Shown here: one piece after another, positions 32,530 through 39,103 of the stretch
How positions within the stretch are numbered: position 1 is the stretch's first letter
Layout: each line of letters opens with the position of its first letter
Assembly (NCBI RefSeq): GCF_003315205.1
Contig: NZ_QNRR01000023.1
Coordinates: forward strand, 1-39,103
From: Roseimicrobium gellanilyticum
GTDB lineage: Bacteria; Verrucomicrobiota; Verrucomicrobiia; Verrucomicrobiales; Verrucomicrobiaceae
Direction: 5' to 3'
DNA: 39,103 nucleotides
Program-made: the position numbers and the translations under genes
The notes under the pieces: model-generated
What the model was told of the DNA's origin: nothing
Seen by the model: only the letters and a program-made list of their open reading frames with translations
The model's database searches: none

Positions 32530-32910
32530 ATGCGTGCGCACCACCACCAGCACCGCAGTCGCTCAGCCAGCACACGGCCATTTCTCGCCGCAGTGCTGGC
32601 GGTGCTTCTTGCCGGAGCGGGCGGCGGGTGCATCTCGCCTCTGGGCTTCAAGAGCTCCTCCGTGTACAGCCGGGAGGAGTTTGTCGCGCTGGTGAAGAAG
32701 TACCCGTGGAACTGGGATAACATGTTCTACCGCGGTACTGACTCCAAGTATCACCAGTTCATCACCAGAATCGGTGGGAACTCAGCCTACTTCTGCGTGC
32801 CAGTAGCAGACCTGAAGCTGAGCTCCACCAAACCCGTGAACGAACATCTCATCGAGGTCCATCCTGAAGACGGTTTCCGCTTCGGCCCAGGCACTAAGAC
32901 CTGGTACTGA
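32530..32910 (+). CDS. Small exported, possibly lipoprotein, of unknown function
   Basis: The 126-residue product has a His/Arg-rich start and a hydrophobic run 'PFLAAVLAVLLAGAGGGC' ending at Cys34. The lipobox is not standard (three Gly before Cys), so lipidation is uncertain. The mature part, 'SREEFVALVKKYPWNWDNMFYRG' and 'GNSAYFCVPVADLKL', matches no family I know. This is one of the few genes here with a clear ribosome site (AAGAAGG about 8 bases before the ATG). It is sandwiched in the DUF1549-DUF1501 unit, 30 bases after the first and 62 before the second. Confidence 0.7.
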   Translation: MRAHHHQHRSRSASTRPFLAAVLAVLLAGAGGGCISPLGFKSSSVYSREEFVALVKKYPWNWDNMFYRGTDSKYHQFITRIGGNSAYFCVPVADLKLSSTKPVNEHLIEVHPEDGFRFGPGTKTWY

Positions 32911-32971
32911 CGGGCCACTCACACACCCATTTTCTTTTCAATCCCGTCCACAAAACTCTGTCACTTCACCT

Positions 32972-34285
32972 ATGAACGCATTCATCAACTCCACCGATGG
33001 CTCCTCACGCCGCCAGTTCATCAGCGGCGCGGCGAAGACCTTCCTCGGCGTGGGCCTCATGAGCCAGATGCAGGGCCGTGGCCTTCTCGCTGCTGGCGCT
33101 GGAGCCAGCCCGCTGAAGCAGGTCGCCACCGCGCGCAATGTCATCTACCTCTACATGACCGGCGGCATGAGCCACCTCGATACCTTTGACCCACGCCCGG
33201 ACAACAAGGAGGTGAACGGCGAGACGGAAGCCATCAAGACGAACGTGGATGGCATCCGCATCAGCAGCAGCCTTCCTCTGATGGCACGTCAGATGGACAA
33301 GGTCGCCCTTATCCACTCGCTGAATTCCACGCAGGGTGCGCATGAGCAGGGGAATTACTACATGCACACCAGCTACACCCTGCGCTCCAGCATCCGTCAC
33401 CCTGCCATGGGTGCGTGGCTGCAGAAGTTCCAGGAGCGTGGCAATCCCAGCCTGCCCGGCAGCGTCATGATTGGCAATGACAGCCGCCATCCTGGTGCCG
33501 GCTTCTTCGAGGCCAAGTTCTCACCCCTCATGGTGAACAATCCCGAGGACGGCGTGGCGAACAGCAAGCTGAACAAGTGGTTCGCCGACAGCGATGACCG
33601 CTTCAACAGCCGCCTCGCCATCGCGCACAAGCTCGATGTGGGCTTCGCCGAGAAGTACAACGTGAAGAACGTGCGCGCCTACTCGGACATGTATGATGAC
33701 GCCGTGCGCATGATGAAGAGCGAAGAGCTGAAGGCCTTTGATCTCAGCGGCGAAGACGACAAGCTGCGTGCCCGCTATGGACGCGACTCCTCCTTCGGCC
33801 AGGGCTGCCTGCTGGCGCGTCGCCTCGTGGAGCATGGCGTGCGTCACGTGGAAGTGTCCTTCGGCAATTGGGACACGCACAATGCAAACTTCATCCGCGT
33901 GCCCGAGCTCTGCGATGAACTGGACGCCGCCCTGAGCACCTTACTACAGGACTTGGAATCCCGCGGTCTCTTGCAGGAGACCCTCGTAGTGCTCGCCACT
34001 GAATTCGGCCGCACCCCAGAGATCAACCAGAACGACGGACGCGACCACCATCCCAAGGCCTTCACCTGCCTCATGGCCGGCGGCGGCATCCGCGGCGGTC
34101 AGGCTTTCGGCAAGAAGGACGAGAAGGGCTTCGAGGTCGTGGAAAACAAGGTCGGCATCCCCGACTTCAACGCCACCGTGGCCTACGCCCTGGGCATTCC
34201 GCTGGATCAGGTTCTCTACTCACCGAGCAAACGCCCCTTCACCGTGGCGGATAAGGGCAAGCCGATCACGGAGATCTTTGGGTGA
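32972..34285 (+). CDS. DUF1501 protein, Tat-exported
   Basis: The 437-residue product carries a Tat signal: 'SSRRQFISGAAKTFLGVGLMS'. It then follows DUF1501: 'ARNVIYLYMTGGMSHLDTFDPRPDNKE', 'DKVALIHSLNSTQGAHEQGNYYMHT', 'GSVMIGNDSRHPGAGF', 'LLARRLVEHGVRHVEVSFGNWDTH', 'VVLATEFGRTPEINQNDGRDHHPKAF' and the final 'FNATVAYALGIPLDQVLYSPSKRPF'. The fold resembles the alkaline phosphatase/sulfatase superfamily, and 'GNWDTH' and 'GRDHHP' hold likely metal ligands. No enzyme activity is established for the family. It is the standard partner of DUF1549/DUF1553 proteins, here in the same transcription direction. Confidence 0.9.
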   Translation: MNAFINSTDGSSRRQFISGAAKTFLGVGLMSQMQGRGLLAAGAGASPLKQVATARNVIYLYMTGGMSHLDTFDPRPDNKEVNGETEAIKTNVDGIRISSSLPLMARQMDKVALIHSLNSTQGAHEQGNYYMHTSYTLRSSIRHPAMGAWLQKFQERGNPSLPGSVMIGNDSRHPGAGFFEAKFSPLMVNNPEDGVANSKLNKWFADSDDRFNSRLAIAHKLDVGFAEKYNVKNVRAYSDMYDDAVRMMKSEELKAFDLSGEDDKLRARYGRDSSFGQGCLLARRLVEHGVRHVEVSFGNWDTHNANFIRVPELCDELDAALSTLLQDLESRGLLQETLVVLATEFGRTPEINQNDGRDHHPKAFTCLMAGGGIRGGQAFGKKDEKGFEVVENKVGIPDFNATVAYALGIPLDQVLYSPSKRPFTVADKGKPITEIFG

Positions 34286-34437
34286 CCTTCACGGTATGGA
34301 ATCAAACGCCAGTCACTCGTCATGCATGAGAGCGGGTGATTGGTGTTGAGTGAGGCATTTGTCAGGTCGCTCCACTCTTGAAGTGGATTTTGGATAGGTC
34401 TTGGTGCGCTGCCCTTAGGGGTTCCGCGAGAAAGCAA

Positions 34438-34457
34438 ACGGGCTGCTCCCGTATTTT
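34438..34457 (+). promoter_or_regulatory. Short terminator-like hairpin before the DUF1592-type gene
   Basis: ACGGG (34438-34442) and CCCGT (34448-34452) form a 5-bp stem with a 5-base loop, followed by ATTTT. It ends 24 bases before the chosen ATG at 34482, so it is in the leader of that gene. The stem is too short to call it a terminator with confidence. Confidence 0.2.
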
Positions 34458-34481
34458 CTCGTGGCCCTTGCCTGCTCGCTC

Positions 34482-37028
34482 ATGCCCTTTTGCCAATCCA
34501 AAAGAGTCCATTCTCACCCTCTGTTACTCCTTTCCCTGTCGGGTTTGGTCGTCCTGCCTTTGACGCCAGCCGCAGCGGCCGACGTGCCGGCGATGATCTC
34601 GCAGAGCTGCGTGGAGTGCCATGACAAGGAAGTGCAAAAGGGCGGCCTCGATTTAACTGCGCTGTCCTTCGACCTGAAGGACGCGGCGACACGGCAGCGC
34701 TGGGTTCGCGTTTATGACCGCGTCCAGGCATGCGAGATGCCGCCCAAGGCGGAGGACCTGCCAGCGACGGATCGAGCTGCATTGGTGACTTCACTGGATG
34801 CAGCGCTCTACCAGGCGGATCTGGCAGACGTGCAAGCCCATGGGCGTGGACCCGCACGGCGGCTGAATCGCGACGAGTACGAGCAGAACCTGCGCGATGT
34901 ATTGCAACTGCCGGATCTGGATATCCGCGACATCCTGCCCGAGGACCGCGAGGGGCATCACTTCAACAAGACCACGGCGATGTTGGACATGTCGCGGGTG
35001 CAGCTCGCCGCGTATCTGGATGCCGCCGAGGTCGCGTTGCGCGCCGCGATGGTGACCGAGTCAGCTCCGCCTCCCGTGATGAAATGGCGCAACGTGGGCA
35101 CGGATCTCTTTCCCGGGACAGGCACCTTCGGCAACCGTGAAGCCATGTTCTTCGCTCGCGACAACAAGGCCATGGACTGGGATCGGAAGAAGGAGAACGA
35201 GGAGATCAAGAAGGCAGCCAAGGACGAAGGCATCGAAATGGCGCTCTTCCGTTCTGCGAGCTGGCCCTACATCGGAAATCCGAAGCACATCGTCGCGAAA
35301 CATCCTGGCAGGTACAAGGTCCGCTTCTCCGCGCGTGCGGTACTGCAGCAGAAGGGTTTTACCTTGCTGCCCGCGAAGGAACCGGTGCCGATGACCTTCC
35401 GTTCACGCAAGCCCGCGGGTGCGGACATAATCAACGAGGTGCGGGATGAAGGTGGCATCATCGACATCCAGCCAGAGCAGCAGGTCTATGAGACCACCGT
35501 ACGCCTGCGGGAGGGCGAGTCCTTTGAATACAGTCTGCTGGGGCAGCCCATGCCGCTGGCCATGAATCCCAATGGCTCGGCGCCGACCTATCGCTATCCC
35601 CCGTTTCCAGAGGGAGGGCAGCCAGGCATTGCGGTGCAATGGCTCGAGGTGGAGGGACCACTTCCCCCACCAGATTGGCCACCAGCTTCGCATCGCGTGC
35701 TGTTTGATGCCTATGGCATCGACGTGAAACCAGCGGCTGCCGAAGTGGAAGCAGAGGCTAAACGTCTGCTGCGGCGCTTTGTGAATCTCGCCGCACGTGA
35801 GCCCGTTTCGGAGAAGGAACTGCAAATGTTTGACGCGCTCATCCGCCAGCGCATGGAGAAGGGGGCATCCTTCAAGGATGCCATGCTGGCGGGGTACAAG
35901 GCCTTCCTCGCTTCCGGCGACTTCATCTATCTGCGCGAGCCCGCGTCGAAAACGGATGACTTTGCCATCGCCTCGCGGCTATCGCATTTCCTCGCCAATA
36001 CGCGACCCGATGCACGCCTGCTGGAACTCGCTGAGAAAGGCAAGCTTCACGACGCAGCTATCCTGCGAGAGGAAACCCTGCGCCTTCTCGAAGGCGCCGG
36101 ATTTGGCCGCTTCGTGAAGAGCTTTACAGACTACTGGCTCAGCCTGCGACACATCCGGCGTGATGACCCGGACATTCGCCTTTTCCCCGAGTACCGCTTT
36201 GATGAGTACCTCGTGGAGAGCATGGGTCGCGAGACACGCACGTTCTTCACCGCGATGATTCATGAAAATCTCCCTGCGAGTTCGCTGGTGAAGACGGACT
36301 TTGTGTTCGCGAATGATCGCCTCGCAAAGCACTACGGCCTGCCCGCAATCAGTGGGTCCGCAGTGAGGAAAGTCACCCTGCCCGCAGGCAGCCCCTTCGG
36401 TGGTTTGCTGACACAGGCAGCGGTTTTGAAAGTCAGCTCAAATGGTACATCGACTTCGCCGGTGGTGCGAGGTGCCTGGGTCACAGAGCGACTCATTGGC
36501 AGAACCATTCCACCACCGCCTACGAGTGTGCCCGCGGTGGAGCCAGATATTCGCGGAGCGAAGACCATCCGTGATCTGCTCGCCCTGCATACGAAGTCGC
36601 AGTCGTGCGCGACGTGCCACGCCAAGTTTGACCCCGTGGGAGTGGCCCTGGAAAACTTTGATATCCTCGGTGGTTGGCGAGCGAGGTATCGCGGGTTGGA
36701 AGAAGGCGAGCGCGTCACGGGCATCGACCGCGCAGGCCATGACTTCAGCTACACGTTGACCAGTCCGGTGGATGCCAGCGCCAAGCTCGCAAACGGTCCC
36801 AGCTTCAAGGACGTCAATGACCTGAAGGGCATCCTTGCCGCCGATTCACGCCAGCTTGCCAGGAATGTCCTGCAGCAGCTGACCATCTACGCCACCGGCA
36901 CCCCCGTGCGCTATTCGGATCGACAGGAAATCGAAACCCTGCTCGATGGCTGCGAGGCAGATGGTTATCGCGTGCGTGACCTGCTTCTGGCCCTTGTGCA
37001 GAGCCGCATCTTCCTTGGAAACAACTGA
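34482..37028 (+). CDS. DUF1592/DUF1588-type PVC cytochrome protein, exported
   Basis: The product has 848 residues from the ATG at 34482; a GTG seven codons upstream is less likely. A signal peptide ends near 'TPAAAADV'. An N-terminal PVC cytochrome module follows, with CVECH at 43-47 and 'KGGLDL'. The domain string then reads as DUF1587 ('RRLNRDEYEQNLRDVLQL'), DUF1595 ('RRFVNLAAREPVSEKELQMF'), DUF1592 ('FASGDFIYLREP' region, 'LSHFLANTRPDARLLELA'), DUF1588 (CATCH at 709-713 with 'KFDPVGVALENFDILGGWR') and DUF1585 at the end ('QLARNVLQQLTIYATGTP'). It probably carries haem in the periplasm. The DUF1552 gene follows after 25 bases, the usual pairing. Confidence 0.9.
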   Translation: MPFCQSKRVHSHPLLLLSLSGLVVLPLTPAAAADVPAMISQSCVECHDKEVQKGGLDLTALSFDLKDAATRQRWVRVYDRVQACEMPPKAEDLPATDRAALVTSLDAALYQADLADVQAHGRGPARRLNRDEYEQNLRDVLQLPDLDIRDILPEDREGHHFNKTTAMLDMSRVQLAAYLDAAEVALRAAMVTESAPPPVMKWRNVGTDLFPGTGTFGNREAMFFARDNKAMDWDRKKENEEIKKAAKDEGIEMALFRSASWPYIGNPKHIVAKHPGRYKVRFSARAVLQQKGFTLLPAKEPVPMTFRSRKPAGADIINEVRDEGGIIDIQPEQQVYETTVRLREGESFEYSLLGQPMPLAMNPNGSAPTYRYPPFPEGGQPGIAVQWLEVEGPLPPPDWPPASHRVLFDAYGIDVKPAAAEVEAEAKRLLRRFVNLAAREPVSEKELQMFDALIRQRMEKGASFKDAMLAGYKAFLASGDFIYLREPASKTDDFAIASRLSHFLANTRPDARLLELAEKGKLHDAAILREETLRLLEGAGFGRFVKSFTDYWLSLRHIRRDDPDIRLFPEYRFDEYLVESMGRETRTFFTAMIHENLPASSLVKTDFVFANDRLAKHYGLPAISGSAVRKVTLPAGSPFGGLLTQAAVLKVSSNGTSTSPVVRGAWVTERLIGRTIPPPPTSVPAVEPDIRGAKTIRDLLALHTKSQSCATCHAKFDPVGVALENFDILGGWRARYRGLEEGERVTGIDRAGHDFSYTLTSPVDASAKLANGPSFKDVNDLKGILAADSRQLARNVLQQLTIYATGTPVRYSDRQEIETLLDGCEADGYRVRDLLLALVQSRIFLGNN

Positions 37029-37053
37029 TCTGCGTATCGCAAAAACTTCTCCC

Positions 37054-38352
37054 ATGAATGCCCCCCACATTGCTAGGCCCTTCTCCCGCCGCCGTTTTCT
37101 TCGTGGCGCGGGAGTATCGCTCGCGCTGCCCTTGCTCGAGTGCATGACCCCGGTCTTCAGCCGTGCTGCGCAGAGCGCATCGCCGAAGCGCATGCTGATC
37201 ATCTCGAACAATCTCGGCTTCCTACCCAAGCCATTTTTTCCCACAGCCACGGGGTTCGACTACGAGCTCACGCCCACGCTGTCTCCGCTTGCGGAAGTGA
37301 AGCGTGAGTTCAGCATCTTCAGCGGCATGTCGCACCCAGATGTGAATGGAGGCCACAGTGCGGAGAATTGCTTTCTCACGGCGGCGCGCGGTCCCACCAA
37401 GAGCGGTTTCCGCAATCAGATCTCCCTCGACCAGTTCGCCGTGGAGAAGCTGGGGCAGCTCACACGCTTCCCCTCGTTGAACTTGGGCGTGAACATCGAC
37501 AAGGCAAACCGCAGCCTCTCGTGGACACGCGATGGCGTGCTGCTGCCCGCAGAGGACAGCGCCACGGCATTGTTCCGCCGCATGTTCATCCAGGGTGATC
37601 CAGAGACGGTGAAACGACAGCTCACTCGACTCGATGAACGCGGCAGCATTCTGGACACCCTGCGCGAGCAGATGGGCGGGATGAACCGCGGACTGGGCAG
37701 CGAAGATCGCGCCCGGCTGGATCAGTACCTCACCTCTGTACGCGAGGTGGAAGAGAGGCTCGTCACTTCTCGCGAGTGGGAGTTGAAGCCCAAACCGGTG
37801 ACGACCCAGCAGGAACCGACGGACATCCAGGACAAGAAGCGCATCTTCGACAAGTTGGAACTCATGCTGGCCATGTCGCAGCTCGCGTTCGAGTCCGATT
37901 CCACGCGCATCGTCACACTGATGGTCGACGCCTTCGCCACCCCTGCCTTCAACATCCACGGAGATGAGAACACCACAGAAGGGTATCATGGCCTCAGCCA
38001 TCACGGCCAGGCGCCGGACAAGGTGAAGCAGCTCGCGGACGCCGACCGTCAGCAGATGGTGATTCTCGCCAGCCTGATCCAGAATCTGGCCTCGAAGAAG
38101 GAAGACAATGCCCGCCTGTTGGACCGCACCATGGTGCTCTTCGGTAGCAACATGGGAGACGCCAACAAGCACGACAATACCAACCTGCCCGTGATCCTTG
38201 CCGGCGGTGGCCTCAAGCATGGCCAGCATCACGCCTTCAAGCACGACAACAACACCCCGCTCTGCAATCTCTTCGTGACGCTCCTGCAGCAGATGGGTGT
38301 GGCTACAGATAAGTTCTCCAGCAGTGCGGGAACGATGAACGCGCTGGTGTGA
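37054..38352 (+). CDS. DUF1552 protein, Tat-exported
   Basis: The product has 432 residues from the ATG at 37054, chosen because it opens a Tat signal ('FSRRRFLRGAGVSLALPLLE'). The body follows DUF1552: 'KRMLIISNNLGFLPKPFFP', 'FSIFSGMSHPDVNGGHSAENCFLT', 'ISLDQFAVEKLGQLTRFPSLNLG', 'YLTSVREVEERLV', 'TRIVTLMVDAFA', 'YHGLSHHGQAPDKV' and 'LFGSNMGDANKHDNTNLPVILAGG'. The family is related in layout to DUF1501, with His/Asp clusters that could bind metal. Function is unknown. It follows the DUF1592-type gene by 25 bases and probably works with it in the periplasm. A 7-bp G/C repeat pair (38352-38358 with 38383-38389) at its end may help termination. Confidence 0.88.
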   Translation: MNAPHIARPFSRRRFLRGAGVSLALPLLECMTPVFSRAAQSASPKRMLIISNNLGFLPKPFFPTATGFDYELTPTLSPLAEVKREFSIFSGMSHPDVNGGHSAENCFLTAARGPTKSGFRNQISLDQFAVEKLGQLTRFPSLNLGVNIDKANRSLSWTRDGVLLPAEDSATALFRRMFIQGDPETVKRQLTRLDERGSILDTLREQMGGMNRGLGSEDRARLDQYLTSVREVEERLVTSREWELKPKPVTTQQEPTDIQDKKRIFDKLELMLAMSQLAFESDSTRIVTLMVDAFATPAFNIHGDENTTEGYHGLSHHGQAPDKVKQLADADRQQMVILASLIQNLASKKEDNARLLDRTMVLFGSNMGDANKHDNTNLPVILAGGGLKHGQHHAFKHDNNTPLCNLFVTLLQQMGVATDKFSSSAGTMNALV

Positions 38353-38395
38353 GGGGGGGATGGTCTTTTTGCGCGTGAAGAGCCCCCCTGTCTCC

Positions 38396-38539
38396 AAGGA
38401 TCGGGGGCACTCCTGCCCCCGTTTCGGCGTGAACTGGCGATGGGCTCAGGACTCGCGATGCAGTAAGAAAGACGGCCCGGTCGGGTCATCATTCCACCGG
38501 CTGCCGCCTCAGATGGGGGCAAGAGTGCCCCCGACCCTT
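38396..38539. repeat. Second REP-type inverted pair (REPIN-like element)
   Basis: Bases 38396-38422 and 38513-38539 are inverted copies of a 27-base unit with three mismatches. Each holds its own hairpin: GGGGGCA-CTCC-TGCCCCC at 38403-38420 and GGGGGCA-AGAG-TGCCCCC at 38515-38532. The layout matches the pair at 1011-1125, but the sequence family differs. Confidence 0.6.
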
Positions 38540-38855
38540 GAGAGAAACGCTTCTTCGTCGCTCCTCACAGGATGTTTGGGACACGGAAACCCCGGGTCGG
38601 GACCCCGATTTCGGTCCTCCCAAAGCCTTCTCGCAAAGATTTCAGCCGAATCGGACTCTTATTCCACTCAGAATGCGGCCGTTTCGCCGCATGCATAAGG
38701 GACGGTGAATAACTGCGCGCTTTTGGATAAACCTCCTACTGAGCACATAACGACACTCGCACGGGAGTATTCGACGCCACATGGAATAACCGGATCTGAG
38801 GGGGTCAATTGCCAGCCGATTCGTCGAAAATGTTTAAAAAAGTGTGATGAGGAAG

Positions 38856-38883
38856 TTGACGAAAGGGACGTCCCGAGTAGTAT
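38856..38883 (+). promoter_or_regulatory. Candidate sigma-70 promoter with an internal palindrome
   Basis: TTGACG (38856-38861) matches five of six -35 consensus bases. TAGTAT (38878-38883), 16 bases on, matches four of six at -10. The spacer contains the perfect palindrome GGGACGTCCC (38865-38874), placed where a bound repressor would block polymerase. The transcript would run to the right, beyond the window. Confidence 0.35.
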
Positions 38884-39103
38884 CTACATCCCGACAGAAA
38901 ACGACGGGCTGCCAAACGAAGGACAGACTGCAAAGTAAGTTCTTCAGACTGAAGCAGAAACGGATCTTTACACAGACTACGGTTGGAGGATTTGCGAGAG
39001 CAAATTTACCACCAAAAACAGAGGTTAAACAATGCACTGCATGGTTGCACATAGCAGTGGACAAAAAGTTAAGTAATAAAGTCAGTGTCTCTTTTTAAAA
39101 TGA

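Larger units (their letters stand above)
38353..39103. other. Long non-coding end region with composition change
   Basis: I find no convincing gene in these 751 bases. The first part holds a REP-type pair (38396-38539) and a further hairpin, ATGCGGC-CGTTTC-GCCGCAT, at 38673-38692 without a T-run. From about 38700 the sequence becomes visibly richer in A and T than the rest of the window. Two open frames (38705-38938, GTG start; 38844-39098) overlap here. They show no signal peptide, motif or ribosome site, so I leave them as unsupported. A promoter-like site at 38856-38883 suggests a transcript running to the right and out of the window. Confidence 0.5.

Noticed and set aside
31225-32553. Minus-strand open frame of 442 codons opposite the DUF1553 gene
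   Set aside because: It is an antisense shadow of a well-supported gene, with no domain or start signal.
37222-38397. Minus-strand open frame of 391 codons opposite the DUF1552 gene
   Set aside because: It is again antisense to a strong family match; the His/Val/Leu-rich content is a codon-mirror effect.
38705-39098. Two overlapping short frames (77 and 84 codons) in the AT-rich end
   Set aside because: They use different frames of the same DNA and have no motif, leader or ribosome site. The promoter-like site lies inside them, so I cannot support either.
1-39103. CRISPR arrays, rRNA genes, tRNA genes and insertion sequences
   Set aside because: No regularly spaced direct repeats, no conserved RNA segments and no transposase-like protein were seen. 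The only mobile-type signals are the two REP-type pairs.

Overview
The window looks like a high-GC chromosome segment from a Verrucomicrobia/PVC-superphylum bacterium, probably near Verrucomicrobiaceae. The evidence is its families: a DUF1549/DUF1553 + DUF1501 pair, a DUF1592-type + DUF1552 pair, a ThuA / membrane-bound-dehydrogenase / PVC-type haem fusion, a DUF1080 protein, and an ECF-type sigma factor next to a Ser/Thr kinase with RDD domains. Most starts lack a Shine-Dalgarno sequence. This is a reading by eye; no searches were run.

Layout. 1-2100: minus-strand genes for an FMN azoreductase, an HxlR-type regulator and a small membrane protein, with a REP-type inverted pair between the first two. 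2090-5305: plus-strand genes for a secreted coiled-coil protein, a flavin reductase-like protein, a DUF5069 protein, a Bax-inhibitor-1/YccA membrane protein and a VOC protein. 5378-11038: a secreted DUF1080 (3-keto-glycoside hydrolase-like) protein, a strong terminator, and a 1578-residue ThuA-NPCBM-dehydrogenase-HEAT-cytochrome protein, which together suggest periplasmic sugar oxidation. 11050-17955: a minus-strand run, transcribed as TPR protein, sigma factor, kinase, calcineurin-like phosphoesterase, with gaps of about 45-90 bp.

18035-29754 is the most unusual part. Four large paralogues (copies A, B, C on plus, D on minus) share no family name I recognise. Each is a tandem duplication of one unit: a secretin N-domain-like segment, an EVLE strand, an 'RLETRSGQRA' motif, a 'LEVDPVI..D' strand, a 'TRLLGVWKP' turn and an 'AAFLRA' end. 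The order resembles a secretin N-domain plus beta-domain, so I infer a duplicated secretin-like exported family. An S41 peptidase and a LolA-like/C45 fusion lie between copies A and B. Copy A is divergent from the TPR-sigma-kinase run, across about 80 bp.

30073-38352 holds two PVC-type gene pairs, each with a Sec-exported haem/CxxCH-type protein followed by a Tat-exported partner, plus a small lipoprotein-like protein. 38353-39103 has no convincing gene. It carries a second REP-type pair, then becomes visibly AT-richer with one promoter-like site, which may mark the edge of a different genomic segment.
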